Source of the DNA: an uncultured Duncaniella sp.
GTDB taxonomy: Bacteria > Bacteroidota > Bacteroidia > Bacteroidales > Muribaculaceae
Assembly: GCA_910589485.1 (NCBI GenBank)
Contig: CAJUSW010000008.1
Location: forward strand, 115,997-179,996
DNA length: 64,000 nucleotides
Reading direction: 5' to 3'
Shown piece after piece: positions 7,873-17,005 of this stretch. Position numbers and translations under genes: made by a program. Every line of letters begins with the position of its first letter. The stretch's first letter is position 1. Under the pieces are notes generated by a model. It had not been told where the DNA came from. It was given only the letters and a program-made list of their open reading frames with translations, and searched no databases.

Positions 7873-10437
7873 TTAGTAGATTAGTTGGATATCGTCGATG
7901 TAGAGCTCTGATCCGATGTACTCGCCACCGGAGGTGTTTTTGGCACCGGGACAACGCCAGAAAGTAGTGCTTTTATTCAACGCATCGGCATTAGCTGACG
8001 ATTTGAATATAACGCTTATCTTGGTGGCTTTCTGGGTCAGATCGGTGTAATCAAGATCCAGCGACATGGGTGTATAGGAATCCTGCTCGGTGAGTTGCTT
8101 TGTGGCTGTAGCAATGACATTGTCGCCTGAGTAGAGGAAAACCTCAACAGTGCCATAATCACCGTTACCAGGAGTTACCACATCGTAGTGATAGAAGAAT
8201 GATATTCCTGCAGGCCTGGAGGTAAAAGCGGTTCCATATACCGGATTGCCGTCGATATAAGACCCGAGGAATAACTCTCCGGCTGTCATGTTATTACATG
8301 TCCCAAAACCTGATCCACTCGCTTTGGCTGTATTCCCGCTGCCCCAGCCCACGGTACGTATCAGGGCTGCGTTGGCTCCGGATTTTTGTTTGTCGGAATG
8401 AAGAGTGGCGTTGCCAACAGTGTTTCCATCGCCTGATGTTGATGTCCCGATGGCGCCACCTGAATCGCCACTTTTGGTGCTTCGGCTATTGGCGGGAATG
8501 ACCGCTGAGGTTGACTTGTATGAGCAACCTTTGGTGTTAAGACCATTGCCGCTTCCGCTACCCGACTGGGAGGTGGTGAGGGCATTGTTGGTCGACCATG
8601 AACTCTCGGGAATCCATAGATACTGGTAGTCGCCCTTTTTCTCGGATGTCCATTCATCGAAGCCCGGATGGAGCAACTGTGTGGCCGATTCGGTAGATAA
8701 TATTGCAGGAGCTGTGGTTTCGTCGGAAAGTTTGGCCCGGAAAGTATAAGTGGATGACGGATTAAGGCCTGAAATCTTATATACAGCCTCACCGGATGCA
8801 CGGGTGGTTTCCGGCATGAGCGATGCCTCGGCCTGAGAGAATGAGTTGCCACCGTCGGTGGAAATCTCAAATTTCACGTCGGCTTTGGATGCGAATGCCT
8901 CATCGTTGGTAAATCTCACTGAGGCGTAAGCATGTTTAGCGAAAGCATTTGTCTGATCCGAGAGCAGACGGATGGAGGGTACATGCATAATGTATTCCTC
9001 GGATGTGATCTTATCGGTTGTCGCCTTGATGGTGAGGTTGGAGTCAAGGGTGATTTCTGCGGAGCTTACTGAGAATGTATAGTATCCATCGGGGATGAGT
9101 GAGCGGTCAGTGATTGACAGATCTGACCATGTGCCACGGCTGTTTTTGGCCGAAAGTTTCACATCATTGATATTCTCTCCATTGTAATTGACGAGCACCG
9201 AGGCTTGTCCGGCTGAGGTGATCTCGGATCCGTCGAGAATGGACAATACGAGTTCGCCTACGTTGACAGTGAAGAGCTCATTAGAGATTGACGCTCCATT
9301 TTCATCAGTCACTGTGAGTGAGAATGTGGTGGTATTGTCGCCTCCGTCGATGTAACGGATATTGGATACCACTTTGGACAGATCGATCACACCAAACACA
9401 TCGGATGTGCCTGTGAGACCGCGGGTAACCAGTCCGAGGCTCTCAAGGGTTGCCTGGGCGGAGCCGGGATTGGTGAGGTCGACACTTGCCGGCCAACCCT
9501 GGGTGGTGAGGGCTCCGGTGGTGGCGAGAGTGGCTGACGCGATCTTGCCACGTGCCACAATAGTGGCTTTTAGCGGGGCACTATAAGTGTTGCCTGCCAC
9601 GATACTGATGTTTTGGCCGAGGTTCATATTCTCGAGCATGATCACCGGTTCGGGAGCAAGGTTGGGGAGATTGCTGTCGGAGATGTCTATGTCGAAGGAT
9701 TTTTCTTCGATATTATCGTCGATGAGGATGTTGAGTGTCTCTCCGTTGATGGCGCCTGCATCCACGTCGAGGGTGACATTGTAGCGATGGCGAGCCTGTG
9801 CTTTGAAAGGATCGATCTGGGCTGTGGCCTGGAGTCCGTTGGGCTTGGTAAAGCTTACGCTGATCATCACATTGCCGGGGTTGAGGTACAGCTGGCGACC
9901 GGCATTGTCGTCCCAGTCATATTCGTTGCCTGAGGCGGAAGTGACTGATATGGAATATCCGGAGAGACAGTCGGTGAATCCCTGGGATAGAGAGATGTTT
10001 ACAATCGAGTTGGCAAGAGTTACGGGGAGGCTCACCTGAGTCTCGGTGTTGTACTTGACGGTGAGAGACTGTGAACCGTAATAGTAAGGGAGATTCCATC
10101 CTTCAGTTCCCGCTGTGCCGTAGGATGCTTCAAGGAGGTATTGGCCGATGGTTACTTTCTGACGGTCGCCGAATTCAGCATAAGTGAATGTCTTGGGAGA
10201 CTCGGACGTGTCGGATGTCTTGGTCAACTTGAGTGAGAGATCCTCTTTACTGATCTCCATTGCATTGGCGCGTGATTGGCCGGCCAGATCGGTCTTGAGC
10301 GGAGAAGGATCGAAATCGAGATCGATTGCTACGAATCCGGCGTCTTCTCCAGCGAGGACGGTATCCTCGCCACATCCTGTGGCTGTGAACCAAAGGAGTG
10401 ACGTGCATGCTATGCCCGCTAAAATTGTTTTGTTCAT
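7873..10437 (-). CDS. DUF4493/PCMD-type surface lipoprotein (first gene of operon)
   Basis: An 854-residue lipoprotein with signal peptide and lipobox ending in TATGC (Cys22), then acidic residues. SRA occurs at 55-57, followed by a DUF4493-like domain (FTYAEFGDRQKVTIGQYLLEA, YYYGSQSLTV, VTLANSIVNISLSQGF). Next come several beta domains, one of which resembles the C-terminal domain of the following protein (TNPGSAQATLESLGLVTRG; VFGVIDLSKVV). The C-terminus is a PCMD-like domain from LHPGFDEW to IGSELYIDDIQLIY. It is the promoter-proximal gene. Its leader carries a 15-nt inverted repeat. The three proteins look like paralogues built from shared modules. Function not established. Confidence 0.8.
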   Translation of the reverse strand: MNKTILAGIACTSLLWFTATGCGEDTVLAGEDAGFVAIDLDFDPSPLKTDLAGQSRANAMEISKEDLSLKLTKTSDTSESPKTFTYAEFGDRQKVTIGQYLLEASYGTAGTEGWNLPYYYGSQSLTVKYNTETQVSLPVTLANSIVNISLSQGFTDCLSGYSISVTSASGNEYDWDDNAGRQLYLNPGNVMISVSFTKPNGLQATAQIDPFKAQARHRYNVTLDVDAGAINGETLNILIDDNIEEKSFDIDISDSNLPNLAPEPVIMLENMNLGQNISIVAGNTYSAPLKATIVARGKIASATLATTGALTTQGWPASVDLTNPGSAQATLESLGLVTRGLTGTSDVFGVIDLSKVVSNIRYIDGGDNTTTFSLTVTDENGASISNELFTVNVGELVLSILDGSEITSAGQASVLVNYNGENINDVKLSAKNSRGTWSDLSITDRSLIPDGYYTFSVSSAEITLDSNLTIKATTDKITSEEYIMHVPSIRLLSDQTNAFAKHAYASVRFTNDEAFASKADVKFEISTDGGNSFSQAEASLMPETTRASGEAVYKISGLNPSSTYTFRAKLSDETTAPAILSTESATQLLHPGFDEWTSEKKGDYQYLWIPESSWSTNNALTTSQSGSGSGNGLNTKGCSYKSTSAVIPANSRSTKSGDSGGAIGTSTSGDGNTVGNATLHSDKQKSGANAALIRTVGWGSGNTAKASGSGFGTCNNMTAGELFLGSYIDGNPVYGTAFTSRPAGISFFYHYDVVTPGNGDYGTVEVFLYSGDNVIATATKQLTEQDSYTPMSLDLDYTDLTQKATKISVIFKSSANADALNKSTTFWRCPGAKNTSGGEYIGSELYIDDIQLIY

Positions 10438-10463
10438 AAATAATTAACGTTAATGTTAACGTG

Positions 10464-10606
10464 TCGTTAGGAAGTCGTTTTCGGTTACACTATAATACGG
10501 TTGTGTAGTAAGCACTGCCTGTTTTCTGATAAGTAAGATTCCGCAGCCAAACCGCAAAAATAACTGTGACTTATATGTGCATTAATTTTTACGACTTACC
10601 TAACGA
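10464..10606. promoter_or_regulatory. 15-nt inverted repeat pair in the leader of the lipoprotein operon
   Basis: TCGTTAGGAAGTCGT at 10464-10478 is the reverse complement of ACGACTTACCTAACGA at 10591-10606 except for one inserted base. The arms are 112 bp apart and lie between the operon promoter and the first start codon. Possible roles are a long-range stem in the 5' leader, a pair of operators, or recombination sites of an invertible segment. The rest of the 395-bp gap between 10438 and 10832 holds the operon promoter and the tig terminator. Confidence 0.6.
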
Positions 10607-10616
10607 AAAATCTTGA

Positions 10617-10646
10617 CAAATTTAGTGATTTTTTTGCTATTGACAA
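10617..10646 (-). promoter_or_regulatory. Promoter of the DUF4493 lipoprotein operon
   Basis: Read on the minus strand: TTG (10646-10644), a 19-bp spacer and TAAATTTG (10624-10617). It implies a 5' leader of about 170 nt. A second minus-strand -7-like box (10562-10555) inside the inverted repeat has no -33 partner. Confidence 0.7.
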
Positions 10647-10739
10647 TGAGTTTTTTCGTTTAGAATACGAATGTGGCAATATTGTAACACATTTGACCAA
10701 TAGAGTGATAACGATAAAAAACGATTGGAAATGAGACGG

Positions 10740-10786
10740 AAAAAGCCATCCATCGCGGCTATCGGAAATAGCCTGATGGATGGCTG
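10740..10786 (-). terminator. Terminator of tig
   Basis: An 11-bp stem (10745-10755 with 10776-10786) carries an inner GGCTAT/ATAGCC stem and is followed on the minus strand by five Us. It lies 47 bp past the tig stop codon. Confidence 0.9.
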
Positions 10787-10832
10787 GGATCTTATTCAGT
10801 AGGGGCGGTAATGTGCCTCGATAGATGCTGAA

Positions 10833-12173
10833 TTATAGATTCTGGGCGAGTTCCTTGAACTTGTCGAGCGATACGGTCTCCTTGTCGAGGGTTACGAGGC
10901 CTTCGATGGTGGCGTAGAGCTTGGACGAGAGGATCTGCTGAACGAGCTGGTTGCGGATCTCCTCCTTGGCGAGTTGCTCCTTGGCATACTTGGTGATGAT
11001 CTCGTCGTCCATGCCTGCGAGGCCGTACTGGGCAAACTGACGGGCGGTGAGCATCTTGGCAGTGTCGAGCAGTTCGTTCTCCTCGATCTTGATCTCAAGG
11101 CCGCGGAGCAGGTTGTTCTCGATGATCTCGTGCTTGATGGCGTTCTCCTGAGCGGCATAAGCCTCGTCGGCATTCTCGGCGTCGGCGAAGAAGAGCTTCT
11201 TGATAGTAGCTGCGGGGAGGGTCATGTTGCCATACTTCTCCATCATAGCCTTGTCGAAGGTGTTGCGGAAGAGGATGTGGGTGTTCTGAGCGAGCTCACC
11301 GGCGATCATGTCCTTGATAGCGGCGCGGTACTCCTCCTCGTTGTGAACCTTGTCGGGACCGAATACGGTGTTGTAGTACTCCTCACCGAGCTCGGCGGGG
11401 ATATTGACGATGATCTCGGAGATGTTCATCTCAAAGTCGCTGTGGATGTCGCCGGCGATAGCCTTGTCGACATGGAGCATTGAAGCGAGCTCGCCAGCGT
11501 CGCCACCGGCAGCCTTGTTGGGGTTGAACACCACCTTGTCGCCGGGCTTCTTGCCCTCAAACTTGGCAGCCTCTTCCTTGTCCTTGAAGTAGAGGGGGAA
11601 CACGATGCCGTCGGTAACCTGGATGGCGCCTTCGTTGGTGTTGACCTCGCCATTCTCGTTGAGCTGCATGAGCGAGCCCTTGACAACAGCGTCGGCGGTC
11701 ATTTCCTCACCGGGCTTCTGAGAGCCGAAACGCTTGCGCATTGCGGTGTCCTGCTCGTTGATCATCTCGTCGGTGACCTCGATCTCGTAGTAGGGATAGT
11801 GATCCTCAGCGTTGGGCTTGATGTCGAGCTGGGGAATGAGGGCTATGTCATACTTGAACTCCTGGTCGCCTTCCTCGAAAGCTTCCTTAACTTCAACGGG
11901 TACGGGGTGGCCCATAACGTTGAGCTTGTTCTCGGTGATATAGTCGATAACGGCACGGTAAACGGTGTCGTTGATCACATCGCTGGTCATCTGCTTGCCG
12001 AAACGACGCTTCAGCTCGCCAAAAGGTACATGACCTTTGCGGAATCCGGGGATCACGTGGGTACGGCCGATCTCCTTGATTTTCTTGGTCACTTCGTCCT
12101 TATAGTCATTCTCTTCGATGGCTACCGTGAGGCGAAGCTCAACGGGAGAGATCTCTTCCTTTGAAATGTTCAT
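10833..12173 (-). CDS. tig: Trigger factor-like ribosome-associated chaperone
   Basis: A 446-residue cytosolic chaperone that binds at the ribosome exit tunnel. The N-terminal ribosome-binding signature is clear: TVAIEENDYKDEVTKKIKEI, then HVIPGFRKGHVP, the Bacteroidetes form of the GFRxGKxP motif. The middle peptidyl-prolyl isomerase-like domain is weak, as usual in this phylum, and the C-terminal half is alpha-helical and acidic. The ATG at 12173 (MNISKEEISPV) is preferred over a 19-codon upstream extension because it aligns with the family N-terminus. It has its own promoter and terminator, so it is monocistronic. Confidence 0.93.
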   Translation of the reverse strand: MNISKEEISPVELRLTVAIEENDYKDEVTKKIKEIGRTHVIPGFRKGHVPFGELKRRFGKQMTSDVINDTVYRAVIDYITENKLNVMGHPVPVEVKEAFEEGDQEFKYDIALIPQLDIKPNAEDHYPYYEIEVTDEMINEQDTAMRKRFGSQKPGEEMTADAVVKGSLMQLNENGEVNTNEGAIQVTDGIVFPLYFKDKEEAAKFEGKKPGDKVVFNPNKAAGGDAGELASMLHVDKAIAGDIHSDFEMNISEIIVNIPAELGEEYYNTVFGPDKVHNEEEYRAAIKDMIAGELAQNTHILFRNTFDKAMMEKYGNMTLPAATIKKLFFADAENADEAYAAQENAIKHEIIENNLLRGLEIKIEENELLDTAKMLTARQFAQYGLAGMDDEIITKYAKEQLAKEEIRNQLVQQILSSKLYATIEGLVTLDKETVSLDKFKELAQNL

Positions 12174-12267
12174 TTTTATAAGGTAATTATCTGATATATT
12201 AATATTTTGCCGGGGTAGAACCGACATCATATGGTGATGTCAAGGGCCAATAAGCCCATTCAGCGTG

Positions 12268-12299
12268 CAAAATTAACAAAATAAATCAATATTCGCAAA
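12268..12299 (-). promoter_or_regulatory. Promoter of tig
   Basis: On the minus strand TTTG (12299-12296), 20 bp and TAATTTTG (12275-12268). The predicted leader is about 90 nt. Confidence 0.8.
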
Positions 12300-12358
12300 C
12301 TAATATTTAGACGTTAACCCGCGTTAACCCGTTCAATCAAAAATCGTAACGTGAAGTG

Positions 12359-13324
12359 TCAGCGGGTGAAGCGTGGGGCGGTGAGGCGTGCGCCACGGAG
12401 ATAGTCGGCGGTGGGGACACGGCGTTTGCCCGGGGCCTGTAGCGAGAGTATGCTCAGGGGGGTTGTGGCGGTGCCCACGGTGAGTGTGTCGCCCTCGATG
12501 AGTATCTCGCCCGGAGCGAGAGGTCCGGTGGTGGATGCGGGGGCGGTCTCGAATATCTTCATGGCTCCCTGTTCCTTGCCGTCGGAGACGAGCGTGCTCC
12601 ATGCTGCGGGGTAGGGGGAGAGTCCGCGCACGTGGTTGTGGATCAGTTCAGCGGGCTGATTCCAGTTGATCTCGCAGTCCTCCTTGAAGATTTTGGGGGC
12701 GGGGGTAGGCTCGGTGTCACCAATGAGCTGATCCTGGGGGATGGGGGTGAGTGTGCCGGCCACGATGTCGTCGATGGTCTTGACGGTGAGTTTGGCCCCG
12801 AGGTGCATGAGGCGGTCGTGAACGTCGCCCACATTGTCGGTGGGGAGGATGTCGACGCGCTCCTGGGAAATGATGTCACCGGTGTCGATCTCGTGTTTGA
12901 GGAAGAATGTGGTGACGCCCGTCTCGGTGTCGCCGTTCATCACGGCGCGGTTGATGGGGGCCGCTCCACGGTAGCGGGGGAGGAGGGAGGCATGGAGATT
13001 GAACGTGCCGAGACGTGGCATGGTCCATACCACCTCGGGGAGCATGCGGAATGCTATGACTATGAATAGGTCGGCGCGGAGCGAGCACAGGTGCTCGACA
13101 AATTCGGGGTCCTTGAGCTTGACGGGCTGCATCACTTCGATGCCGTGCTCGAGGGCGCAGAGCTTGACGGGCGACTGGAACATCTTGTGGCCACGTCCGG
13201 CGGGCTTGTCGGGCATGGTCACAACGCCCACTACGTTGTAGCCGTTGCTGATTATGGCTTCGAGGCTTTCTACAGCAAACTCGGGTGTGCCGAGGAATAC
13301 TATGCGGAGATCCTGTTTTGTCAT
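12359..13324 (-). CDS. fmt: Methionyl-tRNA formyltransferase
   Basis: A 321-residue enzyme that formylates initiator Met-tRNA using 10-formyl-tetrahydrofolate. The N-terminal Rossmann-type domain carries FLGTPEFAVESLEAI and the binding and catalytic segment NLHASLLPRYRGAAPINRAVMNGD, followed by GVTTFFLKHEIDTGDI. The C-terminal OB-like domain contains VRGLSPYPAAW. Its start codon overlaps the porU stop codon (ATGA at 13321-13324), so the two genes are translationally coupled. No terminator is visible after its stop codon. Confidence 0.96.
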   Translation of the reverse strand: MTKQDLRIVFLGTPEFAVESLEAIISNGYNVVGVVTMPDKPAGRGHKMFQSPVKLCALEHGIEVMQPVKLKDPEFVEHLCSLRADLFIVIAFRMLPEVVWTMPRLGTFNLHASLLPRYRGAAPINRAVMNGDTETGVTTFFLKHEIDTGDIISQERVDILPTDNVGDVHDRLMHLGAKLTVKTIDDIVAGTLTPIPQDQLIGDTEPTPAPKIFKEDCEINWNQPAELIHNHVRGLSPYPAAWSTLVSDGKEQGAMKIFETAPASTTGPLAPGEILIEGDTLTVGTATTPLSILSLQAPGKRRVPTADYLRGARLTAPRFTR

Positions 13325-16300
13325 TTTTTCTTTACGATTGTAAATTCTATTTCGGGTGAGGATGTGTAGTAAGGTGTCGCTTCAATGATCACCGATGCAC
13401 GGTAGGTGCCGTCGGGTACCGTGAAGCCGTCGTCGGCGGTGAGATTCCAGGTGTAAGTGTCGGCCGGGAGTGACCGGGACAATACGGTGGATCCCTCCAT
13501 GTCGCGGACTATGAGGCGGGAGGAGGTGATGGGGCCGTCGATGTTGTGAAGGATGGTGAAGGTGATGTCGTGGCGCACGATGCGGTCCGAGGCCCGGAGG
13601 GTGGCTTTTTTGTCGGTGTTCATCACGGTGAAGGTGATGCTTTCCGATGAGGAGTTGCCGGCCAGGTCGCGGGCAGTCACCGTGACGGTGTGGGTGCCGT
13701 CAGAGAGATTGTCGAATGTGTAGATGCCTGAGGCGCTTCCGGCTGTCGACGGACGGATGGATACCGAGGCGTCGGATACTCCGGTGCCGTCAAGGAATAT
13801 CCTGGGTGCCGAGCCTATGGCGGTTTCGTTCATGTCGATGCCTGTGCCTTGGTCGGTGATCTCGATATGGAGCTCGGGGGAGGGGCCTATGGGCATGTCG
13901 GACGTGGCTGTGGCGTCGTTGATCCACAGCCTTATGGATGGAGGTGTGGTGTCGGCACCGGAGGGCGGAGTATCGGCGGATGCGTCGATGATGCGCAGAC
14001 GGTTGTCACTGCCTGAGGCAATTGCGCCATGCTCGGCGACGGCATACATGGTGATGCGGTTAGTGCCGGTGACGTTCTGGGCGGGGAGCACGGCATCGCA
14101 GCTCCACAATCCTTGGTTTACGTCCACTTTGGCTGAGAACACCGAGTATTCATCAATGTCGAGCTTAACGGGGGTGTCGGTGTTGTCGTGGCGGTATGTC
14201 GTTATGGAGTGGGGTGCCTCGAAGATGTTGAGAAGCAGTTTGCCGGTGAAAGAGGTGTCCACTGTGCCGTTGGGGAGGTTGATGGCTCCCGATATGCTCA
14301 CAGTGTTGAGCGGGGTAACGTTGATCGCTGTAGTCTCTTCGGTCACACGGGTATTACCCACCGATGTGAGTGCAGCGGTGGCCGAGGGGAAGTATCGCGG
14401 AAGGGCAGGGTCGCCCAGGAAGTTGTAGCATAGATTGTTGGCCTGGATGTCGGAGTGAGGCTTGTTGCCGTTGACAGCGAGCCTGAACACGTCGCCCAGG
14501 CGTTCACCGCCTGCTGATGAGTACAGCATGCGGGTGAAGGCGTTGTTGAGATCGTGGTTGTAGTTCATGAACACCTCGTTGCTCGCGCCCACGAGGATAA
14601 TCGGGCCGGGATTGTGCAATATCATGGTGCGCCCGAGATTGGCATCGGGGAGGTCGATGGGAGAGGTGTTGCACGAGGCGAGGAAGACCACAGGGAGGGA
14701 GCCGTAGCGGGTCTGCTGTTCGAGCGTGAGAGTGTGGTTGTAATGCGAGATCTCGTTGATGCTGCTGTGGCCGGTGTAGGTGAACATGCGGAAGTCGCCA
14801 CCGAGGCGCGACTGCAGATATTGTTGCATCTCTTTAGAGGTGCCGGCCGCTGCATTGGAGACCTTGAACCGTGGGAGATGGGTACGGTACAAGGTGGGAT
14901 AACCGGTGAGGGAGGTGATGATCCCGCCCACTTCCTCGGCCGCCTTGATGTGGCCGTTGCTGTTGCCCTTGCCGCCCGATATTATCGCATGGTTGAATGA
15001 CCCGGCGAGGAACGGGTCGGAGAGGTAGGATATGCACTTGTCCACGTAGGTTTCGGCCGATGGTGTGTCGACTGCCGGGATACGTCCCACACTGATTTCC
15101 ACATCATGGCACATGCGGGCGAGAGAGGGGGATATCTGTGGAGCAAGGGTGCCGAAGTATAGGTCGGAACTGTAAATCTTTGTCTCATAACACATCTCGG
15201 AGGGGTCCTCGGTGGAGTAGGTTACGAGATATTCGGTGGAGGAACCGCCGGTGTCGCGGGTGGAGTCACTTGACCCAAGTCCGAACAGGAGCAGATAGCG
15301 CATGGGGGTGGAGTCGGAGGCAAGGCTCATCACAAGGTGACGGAGGCCGTTGGGGTGAAGCGCTCCCGATGAAAATTCATTGAACACTTGCTCCTGAGTG
15401 ACTACGCCTACCTTCAAGCCCTGAAGATTGCGGTGGGCTTCGGCCAGACGCAGGGCGGGCTGATAGGTGGCGGCAGTGGTGACAATGAGCATGTCGAGGT
15501 CGTGGAGAGTGGAGCGGAGGGATTGAGGGGGGACTTCTCCGCAATATTCAGGTACGGGCAGGGATGATGCCGTATCGAAAGCCACCACTACGGCAGGGGA
15601 TGATCCTTTGTGCCGGCATGGATGGACGGTGGGTCCCGAGGTGTTTTCGTTACGAATGAAAAGGTCAACGGGGGTGCGTGGATCGGATACGTCCCATGCG
15701 TGGAAGCCCGGCGTAGCACCACTGTTGAAATCGAGTACCGCACCCGACGACAGACCGGGGAAATACATCAGGCGACTTCCGTCGGTAGCGTAATTCTCCC
15801 TTGTATATATAAAGGTGGTGGAGACAAGCGCGAGGGTAGAGAAAGTTCCGGGGTTTATGAACGATGCGGTGACGCCGGTGGCATTGTCGGCGAGGCGTAG
15901 TGTGGCCGAGCTGTTCTGTTTCAATGAGTAAAGCAGGTGGCTTGCCGATGCATTGCTGAAAAGGCGGTCGGGGGTGACAGTGGAGGAAATTACACCGTCG
16001 GAGAATGTGACATTGATGCTCTGGGCCGACGAGCGGTCATGCACCCACATGTAGGAATAAAGGAGCGAAGCGGTGCCGGTGTGGCCGTCGGTGGCGAAAG
16101 TGGCTTGGAGTGGCGTGCCGGCTTCAATGTCGCGCGAGCATGACGCAAGCCCGCGCCGGGCGGGGCGATTGTCGCGGTACACGCGGTGGGTAATGGATGT
16201 GTGGGTGGAAATGTGGTCGGTGATCTGTTCCACCGGAGTGGAAACGGTCATGTCGGGCGAGCATGAGCCGGCAGTCTCACCGATGAAATAGTATGACCCT

Positions 16301-16662
16301 CGGGAATAGTGATTGTAATGGGTCTCGACTGACAGCGGATCGGTAGTGGAGGGGATCGCCCTGCAATCCCCCTCGCCGAAGAAATAGATGGCATCTACAG
16401 TCCTCATCACAGGAAGCACCGGGAGGCCGGAGGGGGCAGTGTCAAGGGTATGGGCCCTTTCCACGCTACCGTAACCGGCCACAGTGATGCGGGAAGGGTC
16501 GGAGAATCCCCATTCCGACAACAGGTCGACGGGGAGCCGATATACACCGGTGGAATCGACGTGCACTTTTACCCAACGTCCCTTGGAAAGCAATGACTCG
16601 TCAACGGCGGCCGAAGCATTGGCAAGCAATGGCATGACCAGGGTCATTGCCATAATACACAT
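13321..16662 (-). CDS. porU: Type IX secretion system sortase PorU (C25 peptidase family)
   Basis: A large (about 1113-residue) outer-membrane-associated protein. PorU proteins cut the C-terminal signal of T9SS cargo and attach the cargo to A-LPS. A gingipain-like C25 domain spans the middle. The probable catalytic histidine lies in FTYTGHSSINE, and the catalytic cysteine in FLASCNTSPIDLPDANLG. Upstream are GRIPAVDTPSAETYVDKCI and the family-typical N-terminal domain (GRWVKVHVDSTGVYRLP). The C-terminus has Ig-like and FlgD-like folds (FTILHNIDGPITSSRLIVRD). The start is uncertain. A GTG at 16755 lies inside the tRNA terminator hairpin, so I use the ATG at 16662, which opens a hydrophobic signal sequence ending near LANASA. 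PorV, often adjacent in other Bacteroidales, is absent here. The gene overlaps fmt by 4 bp. Confidence 0.88.
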   Translation of the reverse strand: MCIMAMTLVMPLLANASAAVDESLLSKGRWVKVHVDSTGVYRLPVDLLSEWGFSDPSRITVAGYGSVERAHTLDTAPSGLPVLPVMRTVDAIYFFGEGDCRAIPSTTDPLSVETHYNHYSRGSYYFIGETAGSCSPDMTVSTPVEQITDHISTHTSITHRVYRDNRPARRGLASCSRDIEAGTPLQATFATDGHTGTASLLYSYMWVHDRSSAQSINVTFSDGVISSTVTPDRLFSNASASHLLYSLKQNSSATLRLADNATGVTASFINPGTFSTLALVSTTFIYTRENYATDGSRLMYFPGLSSGAVLDFNSGATPGFHAWDVSDPRTPVDLFIRNENTSGPTVHPCRHKGSSPAVVVAFDTASSLPVPEYCGEVPPQSLRSTLHDLDMLIVTTAATYQPALRLAEAHRNLQGLKVGVVTQEQVFNEFSSGALHPNGLRHLVMSLASDSTPMRYLLLFGLGSSDSTRDTGGSSTEYLVTYSTEDPSEMCYETKIYSSDLYFGTLAPQISPSLARMCHDVEISVGRIPAVDTPSAETYVDKCISYLSDPFLAGSFNHAIISGGKGNSNGHIKAAEEVGGIITSLTGYPTLYRTHLPRFKVSNAAAGTSKEMQQYLQSRLGGDFRMFTYTGHSSINEISHYNHTLTLEQQTRYGSLPVVFLASCNTSPIDLPDANLGRTMILHNPGPIILVGASNEVFMNYNHDLNNAFTRMLYSSAGGERLGDVFRLAVNGNKPHSDIQANNLCYNFLGDPALPRYFPSATAALTSVGNTRVTEETTAINVTPLNTVSISGAINLPNGTVDTSFTGKLLLNIFEAPHSITTYRHDNTDTPVKLDIDEYSVFSAKVDVNQGLWSCDAVLPAQNVTGTNRITMYAVAEHGAIASGSDNRLRIIDASADTPPSGADTTPPSIRLWINDATATSDMPIGPSPELHIEITDQGTGIDMNETAIGSAPRIFLDGTGVSDASVSIRPSTAGSASGIYTFDNLSDGTHTVTVTARDLAGNSSSESITFTVMNTDKKATLRASDRIVRHDITFTILHNIDGPITSSRLIVRDMEGSTVLSRSLPADTYTWNLTADDGFTVPDGTYRASVIIEATPYYTSSPEIEFTIVKKK

Positions 16663-16735
16663 TATATATAAGGTGGATTTATGGAGCACTGCCGTAATGA
16701 ATGGGGGATGAGGCGTGTGGTAATAGATGAAAAAT

Positions 16736-16785
16736 AATAAAAAAGCCCCGCGCACCCCTCGTGAAAATTAAGAGGCCGGCGGGGC
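16736..16785 (-). terminator. Terminator of tRNA-Leu
   Basis: On the minus strand a GC-rich stem (7 bp, 16745-16751 with 16779-16785, plus an inner CCT/AGG) is followed by six Us. It lies 9 bp beyond the tRNA 3' end and separates it from porU. Confidence 0.85.
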
Positions 16786-16794
16786 AAGATGCTG

Positions 16795-16879
16795 TGCTCG
16801 AAGCGGGACTCGAACCCGCACGGTCGCAATGACCAAAGGATTTTAAGTCCTTCGTGTCTACCATTCCACCATTCGAGCA
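16795..16879 (-). tRNA. tRNA-Leu, anticodon UAA
   Basis: An 85-nt cloverleaf. Acceptor arms TGCTCGA and TCGAGCA pair over 7 bp. The anticodon loop CTTAAAA sits in the stem AGGA/TCCT (anticodon UAA). A long class II variable arm follows, and the T-arm is GCGGG-TTCGAGT-CCCGC. The 3' CCA is not encoded. A -7-like box TAACTTTG lies upstream on the minus strand (16901-16894), without a clear -33 partner. Confidence 0.97.
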
Positions 16880-17005
16880 TCCGAAAAGCGATGCAAAGTT
16901 AGTACTTTTTTCCTTAAGATTGATATGTGCGGTGACTTTTTCTCATCTTTTTTGTGTACTTTTGTAGTCCGAACAATAATTTTAGAATAATATCACACTC
17001 TTACA

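Noticed and set aside
10555..10562. Minus-strand -7 box (TATTTTTG) inside the inverted repeat as the operon promoter
   Set aside because: No TTG or TTTG at 19-21 bp upstream; the box at 10624-10617 has the correct -33 partner.
16663..16755. GTG start at 16755 for porU
   Set aside because: It would lie inside the tRNA-Leu terminator hairpin and add 31 residues without homology before the signal sequence.
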